Both the position numbers and the translations under genes were made by a program. Shown here in pieces: positions 7,689 to 16,800 of a stretch of DNA of 64,000 nucleotides (the first letter of the stretch is position 1; every line of letters starts with the position of its first letter). Under the pieces are notes generated by a model that was not told the DNA's origin, made no database searches, and saw only the letters and a list, made by a program, of their open reading frames with translations. The stretch lies in assembly GCF_029382225.1 (NCBI RefSeq), contig NZ_JARLTC010000045.1, positions 1-64,000 on the forward strand. The letters are read 5' to 3'. The DNA is from Spongiactinospora sp. TRM90649. GTDB taxonomy: Bacteria > Actinomycetota > Actinomycetes > Streptosporangiales > Streptosporangiaceae.

Positions 7689-9104
7689 TCAGCGGGCGGG
7701 CTGCTGATCCGCCGGCTCGCCAGGGACGCTGGGTGCGTCGGGTGCGCTGTCGCGCCGTCGCGGCAGCGCGGCCGCCAGGAGGGCGGCGGCGACCAGCACC
7801 AGGGCCAGAACGGCGAACGCCCGCCCGTATCCGATCGCCAGAACGTGCGCCGGTGCCGGACCGCCGCCTACGCCGGTCGGCCCCGCCGTCAGCGTGACCA
7901 GGGCGGCCAGGCCGAGCGCGCCGCCGATCTGCTTGGCGGTGTTCATCAGTCCGGAGGCCGCCCCCGCATCGGCCGGGGCGACGCCCGAGGTGACCGTGAC
8001 GGTCAGCGGCGTGTTCAGCAGGCCCGCGCCGAGCGAGATCAGCACGGCCGGGCCGCCGATGGCCGTCAGGTAGTCCTGCCCGGGGGCGACGCGGCTCTGC
8101 CACCAAAAGCCGGCCGCGCCGATCAGCGCCCCGGCGGCGATGAGCACGCGATCGTCGGCGCGGCGCATCAGCCACGGCGCCACCCGCAGGCCGACCAGCA
8201 TGGTCAGCAGGGTGTGTGGCAGGAAGGCCAGCCCGGTCTGCAACGGCCCGTAGCCCAGCACGTTCTGCAGGGACAGGGTCAGGAAGTACCACATCGGATT
8301 CAGGCATGCCCCGGCCAGCAGCATCACCGTGTTGCCCAGCCAGACCTGCCGCGGCCGCAGCAGCGGTGGCGGAATCAGCGGCGCCCCCGCCACGCGCACC
8401 TCCACCAGCGCGAACAGGGCCAGCACCACGGCCCCGGCGAGCGCGACGGCGGGTGCGCCGGACAGGCCATAGGCTAGCGCGCCCAGCCCGGAGCCGGCCA
8501 GCACGGCGCCGAGCACGTCCAGCCGCCGCAGGCCATCGCGCCCCCGTCCATCGCGCCCCTGGCCGGGAGCCAGCAGGCGGGCCGCGGCCAGGCAGCCCAG
8601 CCCGATCGGCACGTTGATCAGCAAAATCCAGCGCCAGGACAGGTATTCGGTCAGCGCGCCGCCGATCAGGTTGCCCGCCGTGCCGCCGGCCAGGCTCACC
8701 GCCGTCCAAACCGCGATCGCCCGGGTACGGCGCGGCCCCTCGGGGAAGGCCGCCGTCAAGATCGTGAGCGTGGCCGGGACCAGGATCGCCGCCCCCACCC
8801 CCTGACCGGCGCGAGCGGCGATCAGAGCACCGGGCGCATCGGCCAGCCCGCCGGCCAGGCTCGCGGCGGTGAACAGCGCCAGGCCCGCGACAAAGACGCG
8901 CCGGTGCCCGTACAGGTCGGCCAGCCGACCGCCGAGCAGCAACAGAGCGCCGAAACTCAGCGCGTAGGCGTTGCCGACCCACGCCAGATGCGCCGCGTCG
9001 AAGCCGAGCGCGTGCTGGATGGACGGCAGCGCGACGTTCACCACCGACACGTCCAGGACCACCATGAATTGCGCGGCGCACAGCAGCGCCAACACGACGG
9101 GCAC
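7689..9104 (-). CDS. MFS drug:proton antiporter, DHA2 (14-helix) type
   Basis: The 471-residue membrane transporter opens with a helix containing FMVVLDVSVVNVALPSI, the D-x-x-x-V-N-V-A-L-P motif of DHA2 exporters. Motif A follows (GGRLADLYGHRRVF). Alternating hydrophobic segments continue to a short charged C-terminus. The preferred start is the GTG at 9104, which follows GGGAGGGGAGGG. The frame is open to a GTG at 9137, but that one overlaps an operator palindrome. It is divergent from the tetR gene at 9201, with twin operators between. The likely role is efflux of a small molecule or antibiotic, de-repressed when ligand binds the TetR protein. The substrate cannot be inferred. Confidence 0.88.
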   Translation of the reverse strand: MPVVLALLCAAQFMVVLDVSVVNVALPSIQHALGFDAAHLAWVGNAYALSFGALLLLGGRLADLYGHRRVFVAGLALFTAASLAGGLADAPGALIAARAGQGVGAAILVPATLTILTAAFPEGPRRTRAIAVWTAVSLAGGTAGNLIGGALTEYLSWRWILLINVPIGLGCLAAARLLAPGQGRDGRGRDGLRRLDVLGAVLAGSGLGALAYGLSGAPAVALAGAVVLALFALVEVRVAGAPLIPPPLLRPRQVWLGNTVMLLAGACLNPMWYFLTLSLQNVLGYGPLQTGLAFLPHTLLTMLVGLRVAPWLMRRADDRVLIAAGALIGAAGFWWQSRVAPGQDYLTAIGGPAVLISLGAGLLNTPLTVTVTSGVAPADAGAASGLMNTAKQIGGALGLAALVTLTAGPTGVGGGPAPAHVLAIGYGRAFAVLALVLVAAALLAAALPRRRDSAPDAPSVPGEPADQQPAR

Positions 9105-9125
9105 TGACCCTCCCCTCCCGTATAG

Positions 9126-9182
9126 CGATGTGTTCACATCGCATTACTGAGGTCCAGCATATAATCCGATGTGAACACATCG
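9126..9182. promoter_or_regulatory. Twin TetR operators and divergent promoter
   Basis: Two 16-bp sites occur: cgatgtgttcacatcg (9126-9141) and cgatgtgaacacatcg (9167-9182). Each is a near-perfect palindrome (7-bp arms, 2-bp centre), and the two are exact reverse complements of each other. A consensus -10 tataat lies between them at 9160-9165, facing the tetR gene. A transcript from it would start inside the second palindrome, so repressor binding would block both divergent genes. Confidence 0.85.
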
Positions 9183-9200
9183 AGAAACTGGGAGGGGTTC

Positions 9201-9809
9201 ATGGGCAGGGGGCCAGGTGCGCAGCACGTGCAGCGGCGCAATGAGATCGCCGACGCGGTGCTCGCCATCGTCGCCGACCGCGGCCTGGCCGCGGTCTCGC
9301 TGACCGAGGCGGCCGCCCGAGCAGGCGTCTCACCCGGACGCGTGCAGCACTACTTCCCCGCCAAGCAGCAACTCCTGGAAGCCGCCTTCGAGCGCGGCAA
9401 CGAGCTGTCCAGCGCCCGCATCCTGGCCAAAGCCGGCGCCGACCTGCGAGCCGCCGAGCCCCGCCTGGTGCTCACCACGGTGCTGAACGAGCTCATCCCC
9501 TACGACGCCGCCAGCCAGGCGCACATGCGCGTACGGCAGTCCTTCCACGCCCTGGCGCTGGCCGACGAGCAGATCGCCGCCCGGCTCCGCCAGCTGTATG
9601 ACGCCTTCCACCGAGACATGACCGACCTGCTGCACGCCGACCAGAACGCCGGCCACCTGACCCCCGGCACCGACCCGCACCGACACGCGATCAGCCTGGT
9701 AGCGCTCGCCGAAGGACTGGCCGCCAATGTGCTCATCGGCGTCACCACCAGCCAGGCCGCGCGACAATACCTGCTGGCGGCCATCGCCGACCTGTACAGC
9801 CGGGCTTAA
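9201..9809 (+). CDS. TetR/AcrR-family repressor of the adjacent MFS exporter
   Basis: The 202-residue protein has an N-terminal TetR helix-turn-helix (about residues 15-60). It contains EIADAVLAIVADRGL, the helix pair AAVSLTEAAARAGVSPGRV and the Q-H-Y-F-P-A-K motif. An all-helical ligand-binding domain follows, with FHALALADEQIAARL typical of the TetR_C group. The ATG at 9201 lies 6 nt after GGGAGGGG. An upstream GTG at 9171 lies within the operator and lacks a ribosome binding site. The divergent arrangement and shared operators imply autoregulation and repression of the exporter at 7689-9104. Confidence 0.88.
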   Translation: MGRGPGAQHVQRRNEIADAVLAIVADRGLAAVSLTEAAARAGVSPGRVQHYFPAKQQLLEAAFERGNELSSARILAKAGADLRAAEPRLVLTTVLNELIPYDAASQAHMRVRQSFHALALADEQIAARLRQLYDAFHRDMTDLLHADQNAGHLTPGTDPHRHAISLVALAEGLAANVLIGVTTSQAARQYLLAAIADLYSRA

Positions 9810-9885
9810 CGACGGGAGCCGGATCGCGCCTATCGCGGGTCCTGAGCTGCGAGAACACAACGGGTGGCGCCTGGTGGGGCCAGCC

Positions 9886-10032
9886 TTACCGACAGGCCGA
9901 GGAGGGCTCGGGGTGAGCGGTCATCGCCTGGAGTTCGGCCATGGATGCCTCGGACAGGTAGCGGCGGTCGGTGACCTGCCACTCATCGTGGAGTTCGGCC
10001 AGGACGGCGCCGGCCAGGCGTAGCTTCACCAG
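9886..10032 (-). pseudogene. IS256-type (Mutator) transposase C-terminal remnant
   Basis: The minus strand reads L-V-K, then LRLAGAVLAELHDEWQ, then D-R-R-Y-L-S and a stop at 9886-9888. The R-L-A-G-A-V-L-A-E-x-H-D-E-W block is a C-terminal signature of actinobacterial IS256-family transposases. Only ~48 codons remain; catalytic residues and both IS ends are gone. The sequence further right (10033-10250) has a short open minus frame (MARLPGRPAVVEAGWPADW…) that I cannot assign. Confidence 0.6.
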
Positions 10033-10250
10033 TCCCCTTGCCGGAGATGGCACCCGCAGCGGCAAAGGCGCCCATGAGATCAGTGACCGGGGACGTAGCG
10101 GGGCTGGCTGCCGGCTCGGCCGGTGGATACAGCTCGCGCAGCCAGTCGGCCGGCCACCCCGCCTCCACCACGGCGGGGCGGCCGGGCAGACGTGCCATGA
10201 CCGCGGCGGCCTGCTCGCGCCCTGGCCCGGCCGAGGGACACTCCCTGCGG

Positions 10251-11831
10251 CTACCCGGAGGTCACCCGTTCCTTCGATCGCGTCGCAAACAGCTTCCTGA
10301 GCCGACGTCCGGATTCATCGACCATGGTCTGCACCACCTCCGCGGGCGCCCGCTCGGACTCACGGGGCGATGGGCTCATGTACACGGCGGGCGGCACGGA
10401 GTTCAGGGCATGGGATATGAGGCGTCTCGTCTCCATGAACGAGTCGACGCAGTCCTGTAGTGCGGCGCCGGCCGCGAGCGCTTCGCTCTGCTTGCGCAGG
10501 GCGTGTGCCTCCGGCGAATCCACATCGCACATCCGTAGCACGGCGAGCGCGTCGCCGATCTCCCGCCGGACGGCCATACCCAGTTCCCCAGCCCAGAGCG
10601 CGTCGTCACTCGCGGCATCTTCCGACCGTTGCGCGATCCTCCTGCAGATTTCCGCCGCCTCGCGCTCATAGAGATCGAGGACCAGGTGGATGTGGGCCCC
10701 CTCGGCGGAAGGCGACGGATCGAACGCAGCGTTGATCTCACCCAGCCAGCGGAGGAAGGTCCGCCCGGCGCTGCCCAACTGGTCCGGGTGCCGCCGGAGT
10801 TGGAGGACCAGATACCGGGCCCGGTCGAACGCCCTCCGTGCCTGTTTGACGGGGTCGGGGCCCTGGATCGGTCCGTACCGCCGGACCAGATTTTCGCTGT
10901 GGTCGATCACGCGAGTGAAGAACAGCGCCAGGCAGGAATAGACGTGCGCCACGGTGAGCGCCCGTTCCACCGGCCAGTCGCCCGGTTTCCCGGGATGTGC
11001 CCTGTTCCACCACGGACGGATCATCGGTGAGGTCTCGTCGGTGTAGCCGGGTCGCAGAATCGAGTGCGTCTGCAGCAGATCGATGAATTTGTCGTGCATG
11101 GCCTCGTGCAGGAGATACTCCGCGGCAAGCCACGGGTTCTTGAGCACACCGGGGGACAGGAAGATCACGCCGGGCACGCCGTTGTGGGTGAGCGAGGTGA
11201 ATCCCATGGACGGCGCCGCGTCGAGAACGGCGATCAGGTGGACATGGCTCAGCGCGCTCTCGGCCAGGGTCGGGCACAGGACTCGCAGCAGCCGTACGCC
11301 TTCGGCGAGCGTGTCACGCGTGTGGTCGTCCGGGGTCGCCAGGGTCAGACCCATGTCCATTGCCCCGAGCTTCCGCTGGACGGCACGCCGGAAGTAGTCA
11401 CCCGACACATCGTGGCCGGACCGTGTGCCGGACCAGACCCAGGGCCCTGGGGCCCCCTGCGGCAGGAGGAGGTCCTGCTCTCGCTCCGCGAGGGGAGGGA
11501 TCTTCAGGTCTCCCCGCAGGTTGGCCACTGCGGCGGTCAGGATGGCGTCCAGTTCCGTACCTGGCGGCTGACCAGCGGTCTTCGTCTGTCGCAGCGAGTC
11601 ATTGATCACCATGCGGACCGCCGGATCCCCGAGAATCCGGCGATGCACATCGTCGTCCGCGCCGTCCAGCGCCGACAGCAGAGCCGTGGCGGACGCCGAC
11701 CACTCCTGCAGTCGCTCCAGGCGATACCGGTAATGCAGGAAAACGCGCTGCCATATATAGTCGTGCGACCCGAACGGGCGGGCGAGCGCGAGTTCCTCTT
11801 CGATATTCTGGGCCATCCGGACGGCGTCCAT
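10251..11831 (-). CDS. HExxH-motif peptide-modification enzyme, putative peptide hydroxylase
   Basis: The 526-residue soluble protein has a YLLHEAMHDKFIDLL segment near residue 230 that supplies the H-E-x-x-H metal site. About 30 residues later come M-I-R-P-W-W-N, then W-P-V-E-R-A-L and A-H-V-Y-S-C-L-A-L-F-F, whose His is a candidate third ligand. This spacing (HExxH, aromatic/RP block, distal His) matches the family annotated as HEXXH-motif or aKG-HExxH-type peptide beta-hydroxylases (TIGR04267-like, from memory). Those enzymes accompany RiPP precursors. The ATG at 11831 follows GGGAGTAGGA. It starts 58 nt after the stop of the small peptide gene at 11890-12057 and is probably cotranscribed with it. 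Substrate and product are unknown. A metalloprotease remains an alternative. Confidence 0.7.
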   Translation of the reverse strand: MDAVRMAQNIEEELALARPFGSHDYIWQRVFLHYRYRLERLQEWSASATALLSALDGADDDVHRRILGDPAVRMVINDSLRQTKTAGQPPGTELDAILTAAVANLRGDLKIPPLAEREQDLLLPQGAPGPWVWSGTRSGHDVSGDYFRRAVQRKLGAMDMGLTLATPDDHTRDTLAEGVRLLRVLCPTLAESALSHVHLIAVLDAAPSMGFTSLTHNGVPGVIFLSPGVLKNPWLAAEYLLHEAMHDKFIDLLQTHSILRPGYTDETSPMIRPWWNRAHPGKPGDWPVERALTVAHVYSCLALFFTRVIDHSENLVRRYGPIQGPDPVKQARRAFDRARYLVLQLRRHPDQLGSAGRTFLRWLGEINAAFDPSPSAEGAHIHLVLDLYEREAAEICRRIAQRSEDAASDDALWAGELGMAVRREIGDALAVLRMCDVDSPEAHALRKQSEALAAGAALQDCVDSFMETRRLISHALNSVPPAVYMSPSPRESERAPAEVVQTMVDESGRRLRKLFATRSKERVTSG

Positions 11832-11889
11832 TTCCTACTCCCGAAAGTCATCGTGTGTGTCAGCGGGGGGAGTAGCGGTCACGATTCTA

Positions 11890-12057
11890 TTATTGCTCCT
11901 CCGTCGCCGAGCTGTACTTTTGTGCGCACCATCCTCCTTCGCATTTCCCGGCGAGCTCCATGTCCACATCGGACAGGTCATCCGATGCGAGCTGGCTGTC
12001 GATGATTTCACCTTCGGTGATTCGAACGACCATCGGGCCGCTGAGCTTTTTACCCAC
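11890..12057 (-). CDS. Candidate RiPP precursor peptide, 55 residues
   Basis: The GTG at 12057 is preceded by GAGGAG at optimal spacing, and the frame ends with tandem TAA TAG stops at 11892-11887. The N-terminal part (residues 9-30) has leader-like acidic, amphipathic composition: MVVRITEGEIIDSQLASDDL. The C-terminal part (residues 37-55) holds a Gly/Cys/Trp-rich stretch, G-K-C-E-G-G-W-C-A-Q-K-Y, followed by S-S-A-T-E-E-Q. It contains the only two Cys (39 and 44), the only Trp and the only Tyr. The gene is immediately upstream of the HExxH enzyme gene on the same strand. The pairing, ribosome binding site and leader/core contrast support a RiPP precursor. No leader peptidase or exporter gene is adjacent, and I do not recognise the sequence family. 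Confidence 0.62.
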   Translation of the reverse strand: MGKKLSGPMVVRITEGEIIDSQLASDDLSDVDMELAGKCEGGWCAQKYSSATEEQ

Positions 12058-12245
12058 CTGAAACTCCTCGTGGCGGATTTGTAAGCGGAAATGGAATCAT
12101 GGCATTCATTGCCCTAATTGCACGATGAATAACCATCGGTTCCGCAAAGGCTCCCGCCGGGTTTGGGCCGCGAGGGACCGGCCGGTGGCGGGACGAGGAG
12201 CGCCGGGTCGCCGCCACCGGCGGACGCCGATGTGATCAGGCCGGA

Positions 12246-12277
12246 CGGGTGGGACGCCCCTGGTGATGTCCCACCCG
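12246..12277. terminator. Hairpin isolating the candidate RiPP operon
   Basis: Arms cgggtgggac (12246-12255) and gtcccacccg (12268-12277) form a perfect 10-bp stem with a 12-nt loop. It lies about 190 bp upstream of the peptide gene and would insulate that gene from transcription arriving from the right. Between it and the peptide start (12058-12245) no gene is seen. The part nearest the start is visibly richer in A and T, as expected of a promoter. Confidence 0.5.
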
Positions 12278-12453
12278 GCTGAGCTTGCCGGGGTAGCTCG
12301 GCGGCGTTCAGGCCCAGGCAGCGGTAGCCCCGGCGATGCCGAGGATCAGCTGAACGGTCACGGTGCCGGTACTCCCCGGCTTCTCGGCGGGTAGCCCCGC
12401 GCGCGGCGAGTTCTCACTCTCGCCGGTCGGCGCTCTGGGCTGCCAAAAGGCGG

Positions 12454-12682
12454 TCAGTCCGGCGCGTCCCAGATGGGCCGGATCTCGATCCCCACCCCAG
12501 CGGGCAGCGCCGCGCGATGTCCTCAGCCTCCTGCGCCCCGGCGCACTCGATGACGTAGAAGCCGACCAGATTCTGCCGCAACTCCACCATCGGCCCGCGC
12601 CGGAAGATCGGCCCCCGCTGCGATGATCGCGATCTCCAGCGGGTCGGGCGCTGGTGGGGAGATAGTACGTCTTGCGGGTCAT
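12454..12682 (-). pseudogene. YCII-domain protein, multiply frameshifted
   Basis: Starting at an ATG (12680-12682), the minus strand shows pieces of a YCII/DGPF-type small protein in three frames. They are MTRKTYYL, then E-I-A-I-I-A-A-G-A-D-L-P, then VELRQNLVGFYVIECAGAQE with A-E-D-I-A-R-R, then A-G-V-G-I-E-I-R-P-I-W-D and a stop at 12454. The conserved E-x-R-P end typical of YCII proteins is present. At least two indels separate the pieces, so no single frame encodes the domain. Function of intact relatives is generally undefined. Confidence 0.5.
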
Positions 12683-12741
12683 CCCCTCCGGCTCGCCTCT
12701 GCGGCGTGTATGAGACGCCTCAGAGCCGCGTACACCAGAGT

Positions 12742-13014
12742 CTACGGAAGGTGGAGAGGGGTCCTCTTCGGGTGCGAGCCTGCTGAGCCGGGCGACCCGC
12801 GCGGCCTCGGTGACCTCCCCGGCACCATTGGGCGGGCCGATCGTGCGGGCCGGGTGGCCTCGGCCACCCCGCACGCCTCGGTCAGGTGCCCTTGCGGGTC
12901 CAGGTCGATCATGAGCACCCGATAGCCGAGTTCGGCCAGGGCGCCGGCGACGTTGAGCGTGGGGGCGGGCTTGCCGACCCCGCCCTTCTGGTTCAAAACG
13001 GCGAGTGTGAACAC
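12742..13014 (-). pseudogene. ParA-type ATPase fragment with altered Walker A
   Basis: From a GTG at 13014 the minus strand reads V-F-T-L-A-V-L-N-Q-K-G-G-V-G-K, then N-V-A-G-A-L-A-E-L-G-Y-R-V-L-M-I-D-L-D-P-Q-G. This is the deviant Walker A and switch I region of ParA/Soj ATPases. The residue after the P-loop lysine is Pro instead of Thr/Ser, which should abolish Mg-ATP binding. After T-E-A-C-G-V the frame becomes Arg/Pro-rich shadow sequence, so about two thirds of the protein are missing. It is probably a relic of a plasmid or integrative element. No ParB gene or parS-like site was seen. Confidence 0.65.
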
Positions 13015-13151
13015 GCGGTCACGGTAACCCGGCCGGGTCGCATACTCATGGAGGAGCCGCCGATGAAACGCCTCATCCCCGTGTGTACTTGAGTTGAGGC
13101 GAGTATGAGGCGACTCACACATGCCTATGCGACTACGCGAGCGCGGAAGCA

Positions 13152-13180
13152 GTACGGGACCACAGAAGCTCTGTGGTCCC
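13152..13180. terminator. Strong bidirectional hairpin
   Basis: Arms acgggaccacaga (13152-13164) and tctgtggtcccgt (13168-13180) form a perfect 13-bp stem closed by a 3-nt loop. It lies downstream of the pentapeptide gene (minus strand, ending 13257) and upstream of the parA relic, so it is well placed as a terminator. It lacks a U-tract. Confidence 0.6.
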
Positions 13181-13256
13181 GTGTCCATCTGCCTGGGATG
13201 TCACTGCGGCGGCGCGAACTCCTGCCCGCACGTCCCGCATGAGGGCGCTGTGGCGA

Positions 13257-13783
13257 TCAGCTGAACGTCGTGCGCTCATCGACTATGGCTACCTTCCGCA
13301 CCTCATCCTCGGTCACGCCCCGGACGCCGCGCACGTCCACGCCGCTCAGCACCGCGCCGCTCAGGTCCGCGCCGTCCAGGTACGCGCCGCTCAGGTCCGC
13401 GGCGTACAGGTACGCGCCGCTGTCGTGGCCGCGGACGAAGCGGCCAGCACCTGGCGAATGGTGTCCTTGTCACGAGGGGAGTCGGCGGCCGGGCGCTGCA
13501 GGGCGTAGATACCGCCCAGCCGCACGTCGGTCTTGGCCGATCCGAGCTGCTCGACGGCCTTGGTGTAGCGGTCGGTGATCTGGCCCTGTTCGGCGACGGA
13601 CTGGGCCTGGCGGCCGGGGTCCAGGGACGCGGCGGTGTACCAGAGCCCTTGGGCGGTGAAGACCACGCCGCCGATGACCACCAGGCCGGTGGCAGCCTGG
13701 ACCAAGGTGTGCCGGGCGGCGTTGACCGCCTCGATCCGTTCGGTCGGCGTCATCTGCGCGCGCTCGGCCGCGCTCAGCGGCAC
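13257..13783 (-). pseudogene. Pentapeptide-repeat membrane protein, single-base frameshift
   Basis: The GTG at 13783 follows GGGAGAAG. The first frame codes A-A-E-R-A-Q-M-T-P-T-E-R, a hydrophobic segment (LVVIGGVVFTAQGLWYTA), and L-D-P-G-R-Q-A-Q-S-V-A-E-Q-G-Q-I-T-D-R-Y-T-K-A-V-E-Q-L-G-S. This is the standard N-terminus of actinobacterial pentapeptide-repeat proteins. After T-I-R-Q-V-L-A-A the frame is lost at about 13450. The other frame resumes with V-R-G-H-D-S-G-A-Y-L-Y-A-A-D-L-S-G-A-Y-L, continuing as A(D/Y)LSG pentapeptides to the TGA at 13257. One missing T in a short T run would restore a 176-codon gene. Either recent inactivation or a sequencing error explains it. Confidence 0.75.
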
Positions 13784-13861
13784 ATCTTCTCCCGCCAGCC
13801 ACGTTCAAAAGCGCACAATATGGCTCCTGAGACACCACATCCCTGAAAGTCGATCAAGGAT

Positions 13862-16800
13862 TCAGGGGGTTTCCGCGCTGGTGGGAGCCGCCACGTCCTG
13901 ACCCCCGTTACGGGTGCTCGCCGGCCATGGCTCGCCTTCGAGGTCGGCCAACAGTGACAGTGCCAGGTCCTCCAGGAGGCGGGAGCCCATCGAGGACGCC
14001 TGGTCCAACGCTTGACGGGCGTACAGGAGAGCGCGGTCGCGCGTGCCGAGGTCGGCGTGCGCGCGGGCGAGGCCGAGCAGTGGCCTGACCTGCAGATGCC
14101 GCATGCCTGCGGTGACGGCGTAGCTGAGCGCTTGCTGGTGGGCGTCGAGGGCCGCGCCGTGATTTCCAGTCAGCGCCTGAACGGTGCCGAGGACATACGT
14201 GGCACGGCACAGGGCGTAGACGTGGCGCGCGCCTTCCGCGCGCTCGCCGGCCGTGACCGCGGCCTCAAGGGCGAGATCGAGACGCCTTCGGTCACGGTGG
14301 ATCTCCGCCAGCGTGGTCAGGCTCTTGGCCTCGGGGACGTGCAGCCCACTCGCGCGGTCGTGACCGAGTGCCTCGGTGGCAAGGGCCAGCGCCTCGTCGA
14401 GGTCGCCGCTGAGACGCCGGACGGTCGCGAGCTCGTTGAGGGAGTGGCTCACCGCGCTGTCGCGCAGGTGGCGATGAAGGGCGAGGGCGTCGCGCAGGTG
14501 CCGTTCCGCGGTCTCCAGGTCGCCGCATTCCAGGCATACGGCGCCTAGATTGCCCATGGCGTGGGCCTCGCCGTAGGTGTCGCCGATCTCACGGTTGAGC
14601 TCCATGGACCTGACGAGATGGTCGATGGCGAGGGTCAGCTCGCCTTGGTCGTGGCAGGCGGCGGCGGCGTTGTTGTGTGCGGCGGCGGCGCCGGCGGACC
14701 AGCCCACGCGCTCGCTGTGCTGAACGGCCAGTTCGCAGGCGACACGGGCGGCGGCATAGCGGGCACGGCAGAGAGCGGCCGCGCCCGCACAGAGGTGCGC
14801 CGCCGCCAGTCCGAGCGGGTCGTCCTCCATGATGGCCGCGTGCACCGCAGCGTCGGAGAGCGCCACGATGTCGGCCAGGCTGGTAGCGGTGTGGTGCACG
14901 AAGTGACCGCGCAGGGCGTCGGCGATCAGCCAGGTGTGCCGCCTGGGCCCGCTGATCGGAGGCCGGCGGGCGGCCGAAGAGGGGCGGACGGCATCGGCGG
15001 TGTCGGCGGCGTGCAGGGCGAAGGCGACGAGGTTGGCCTGTTCCGCGGCGAGCCAGGCCATCGCCTCGGCGCGGGGCTTGTTCCCGGAGGTGACGGGGGG
15101 CGGCAGGCGGGTGATCGAGGGATAGGCGCTCTCCGCTGCGGCGACGGCCTCGGTCAGGTACCAGTCGCCGAGGCGTTGGAGGGCTTGGCCCCCGGCTGCG
15201 GGGCCGTCGTCGCGGAGCGTGAGCTCTCCGGCGTATTGGCGGAGCAGGTCGTGGCAGGCGTACCGGTACGACCGGTGCTCCTCGATGAGGTGGGCGGCGG
15301 CGAGGTGGTCTAAGAGTCGTTCGGCCTCGGCGGTGTCGACGTCCGCCAGGGCGGCGACGGCCGGCGCGGTGATGTCGGGCCCTCGGACCAGCCCCAGCAG
15401 CCGAAACACGTGCCGCTCCGCCTCCGCCAATCCCGCGTACGACAACTCGAACGCCGCCCGGACCGCCACGTCGCCGTCGATCCACAGCACGTCGAGCCCT
15501 CGGGCGGACAACGCCATGGCGTATTCGTCCAGCGACCTGCGCGGGCGCGTCGCCAGCGTGGCGGCGGCCACGCGCAGAGCCAGCGGGAGGTGGCCGCACA
15601 GCTCCACGATCCTCTCGGCCGCCTCCGGTTCGGCGGACAGCCGCTGATCCCCGATCACGGAGGCCAGCAGCCGGATGCCCTCGCCGTGGTCGAGCACGCC
15701 GAGTGACAGGTGTCGGGCGCCGTGGGAGACGGTCAGCCCGGCGAGCATATTGCGGCTGGTGACGAGCACCAGGCAACCGGTAGCGCCGGGTAACAGGGGC
15801 CGTACCTGCTCGGCCGTCCGCGCGTCGTCGAGCAGCACCAGTACCCGCCGGCCCGACAGGCGTGAGCGGTACAGGGCAGCCGCCGCCTCTTCCTGTTCGG
15901 GGATCCGCTCGGGAGGTATTCCGAGCGAGCCAAGCATCCGTACGAGTGCCTCCTGCGGAGCCGTGGGCGGGCGGGGCGCGTGCCCACGCAAATCCACATA
16001 GAGCTGGCCGTCGGGGAACTCCTCGGCCACGAGACGGCCGAACCGCACGGCCAGGGCGGTTTTGCCCGCCCCGGCGGCGCCGGTGACGGTCGTGACGGTG
16101 GGCGCTTCCCCGGAGAAGGCGTGGCGGCGCAGCAGGTCCAGTTCGCGTTCGCGCCCCACGAAGCCGGTCACGTCGGCGGGCAGCTCGGCGGGTGCCTGCC
16201 TCACCTCCTCACCTCCGTGGAGGGGGCCGAGGTCGGCGGAGTCGGCGAGGATGGCCGCCTCCAGCCGACGCAACTCGGGCCCGGGGTCGAGGCCGAGTTC
16301 GTCCGCCAGCAGGGTTCGCCCCTCGCGATATACCTCCAGCGCGTCGGATCGCCGTCCGGAGCCTTGTAGTGCGGTCATGAGCAGCCCCCGCACCCGTTCC
16401 CTCAGCGGATGCTCGGCGAGCAGCTCTGACAGCTCACCGACCACCTCTCGATGACGGCCGAGGGCGAGGTTGAGTTCGGCCCGCTCTTCGAGGACGGCCA
16501 GGCGCAGCTCCTGCCATCGGCCGACGAAGGCCGCCGTCTCCTCTAGTTCCAGGTCGCCGAGCACCGGGCCGCGCCACAGTGTCAAAGCCTGACCCAGCAG
16601 GCCGGCGGCCTCGCCCTGCCGCCCGGCTTGGGCGGCCTGCCGGCCCAACTCGATGCACTGCTCCGCGTCCTGGGTGTCCACCCGGCCGCAGGCCAGCCGG
16701 TAACCGGACCCTTCGGTTCTGATGATCTCCGACTTGGCGCCGGCTCTGCGCAGTTCCCTGCGTAGGGCCGCCACCGCGATCATGACCTGGTTGCGTACGG

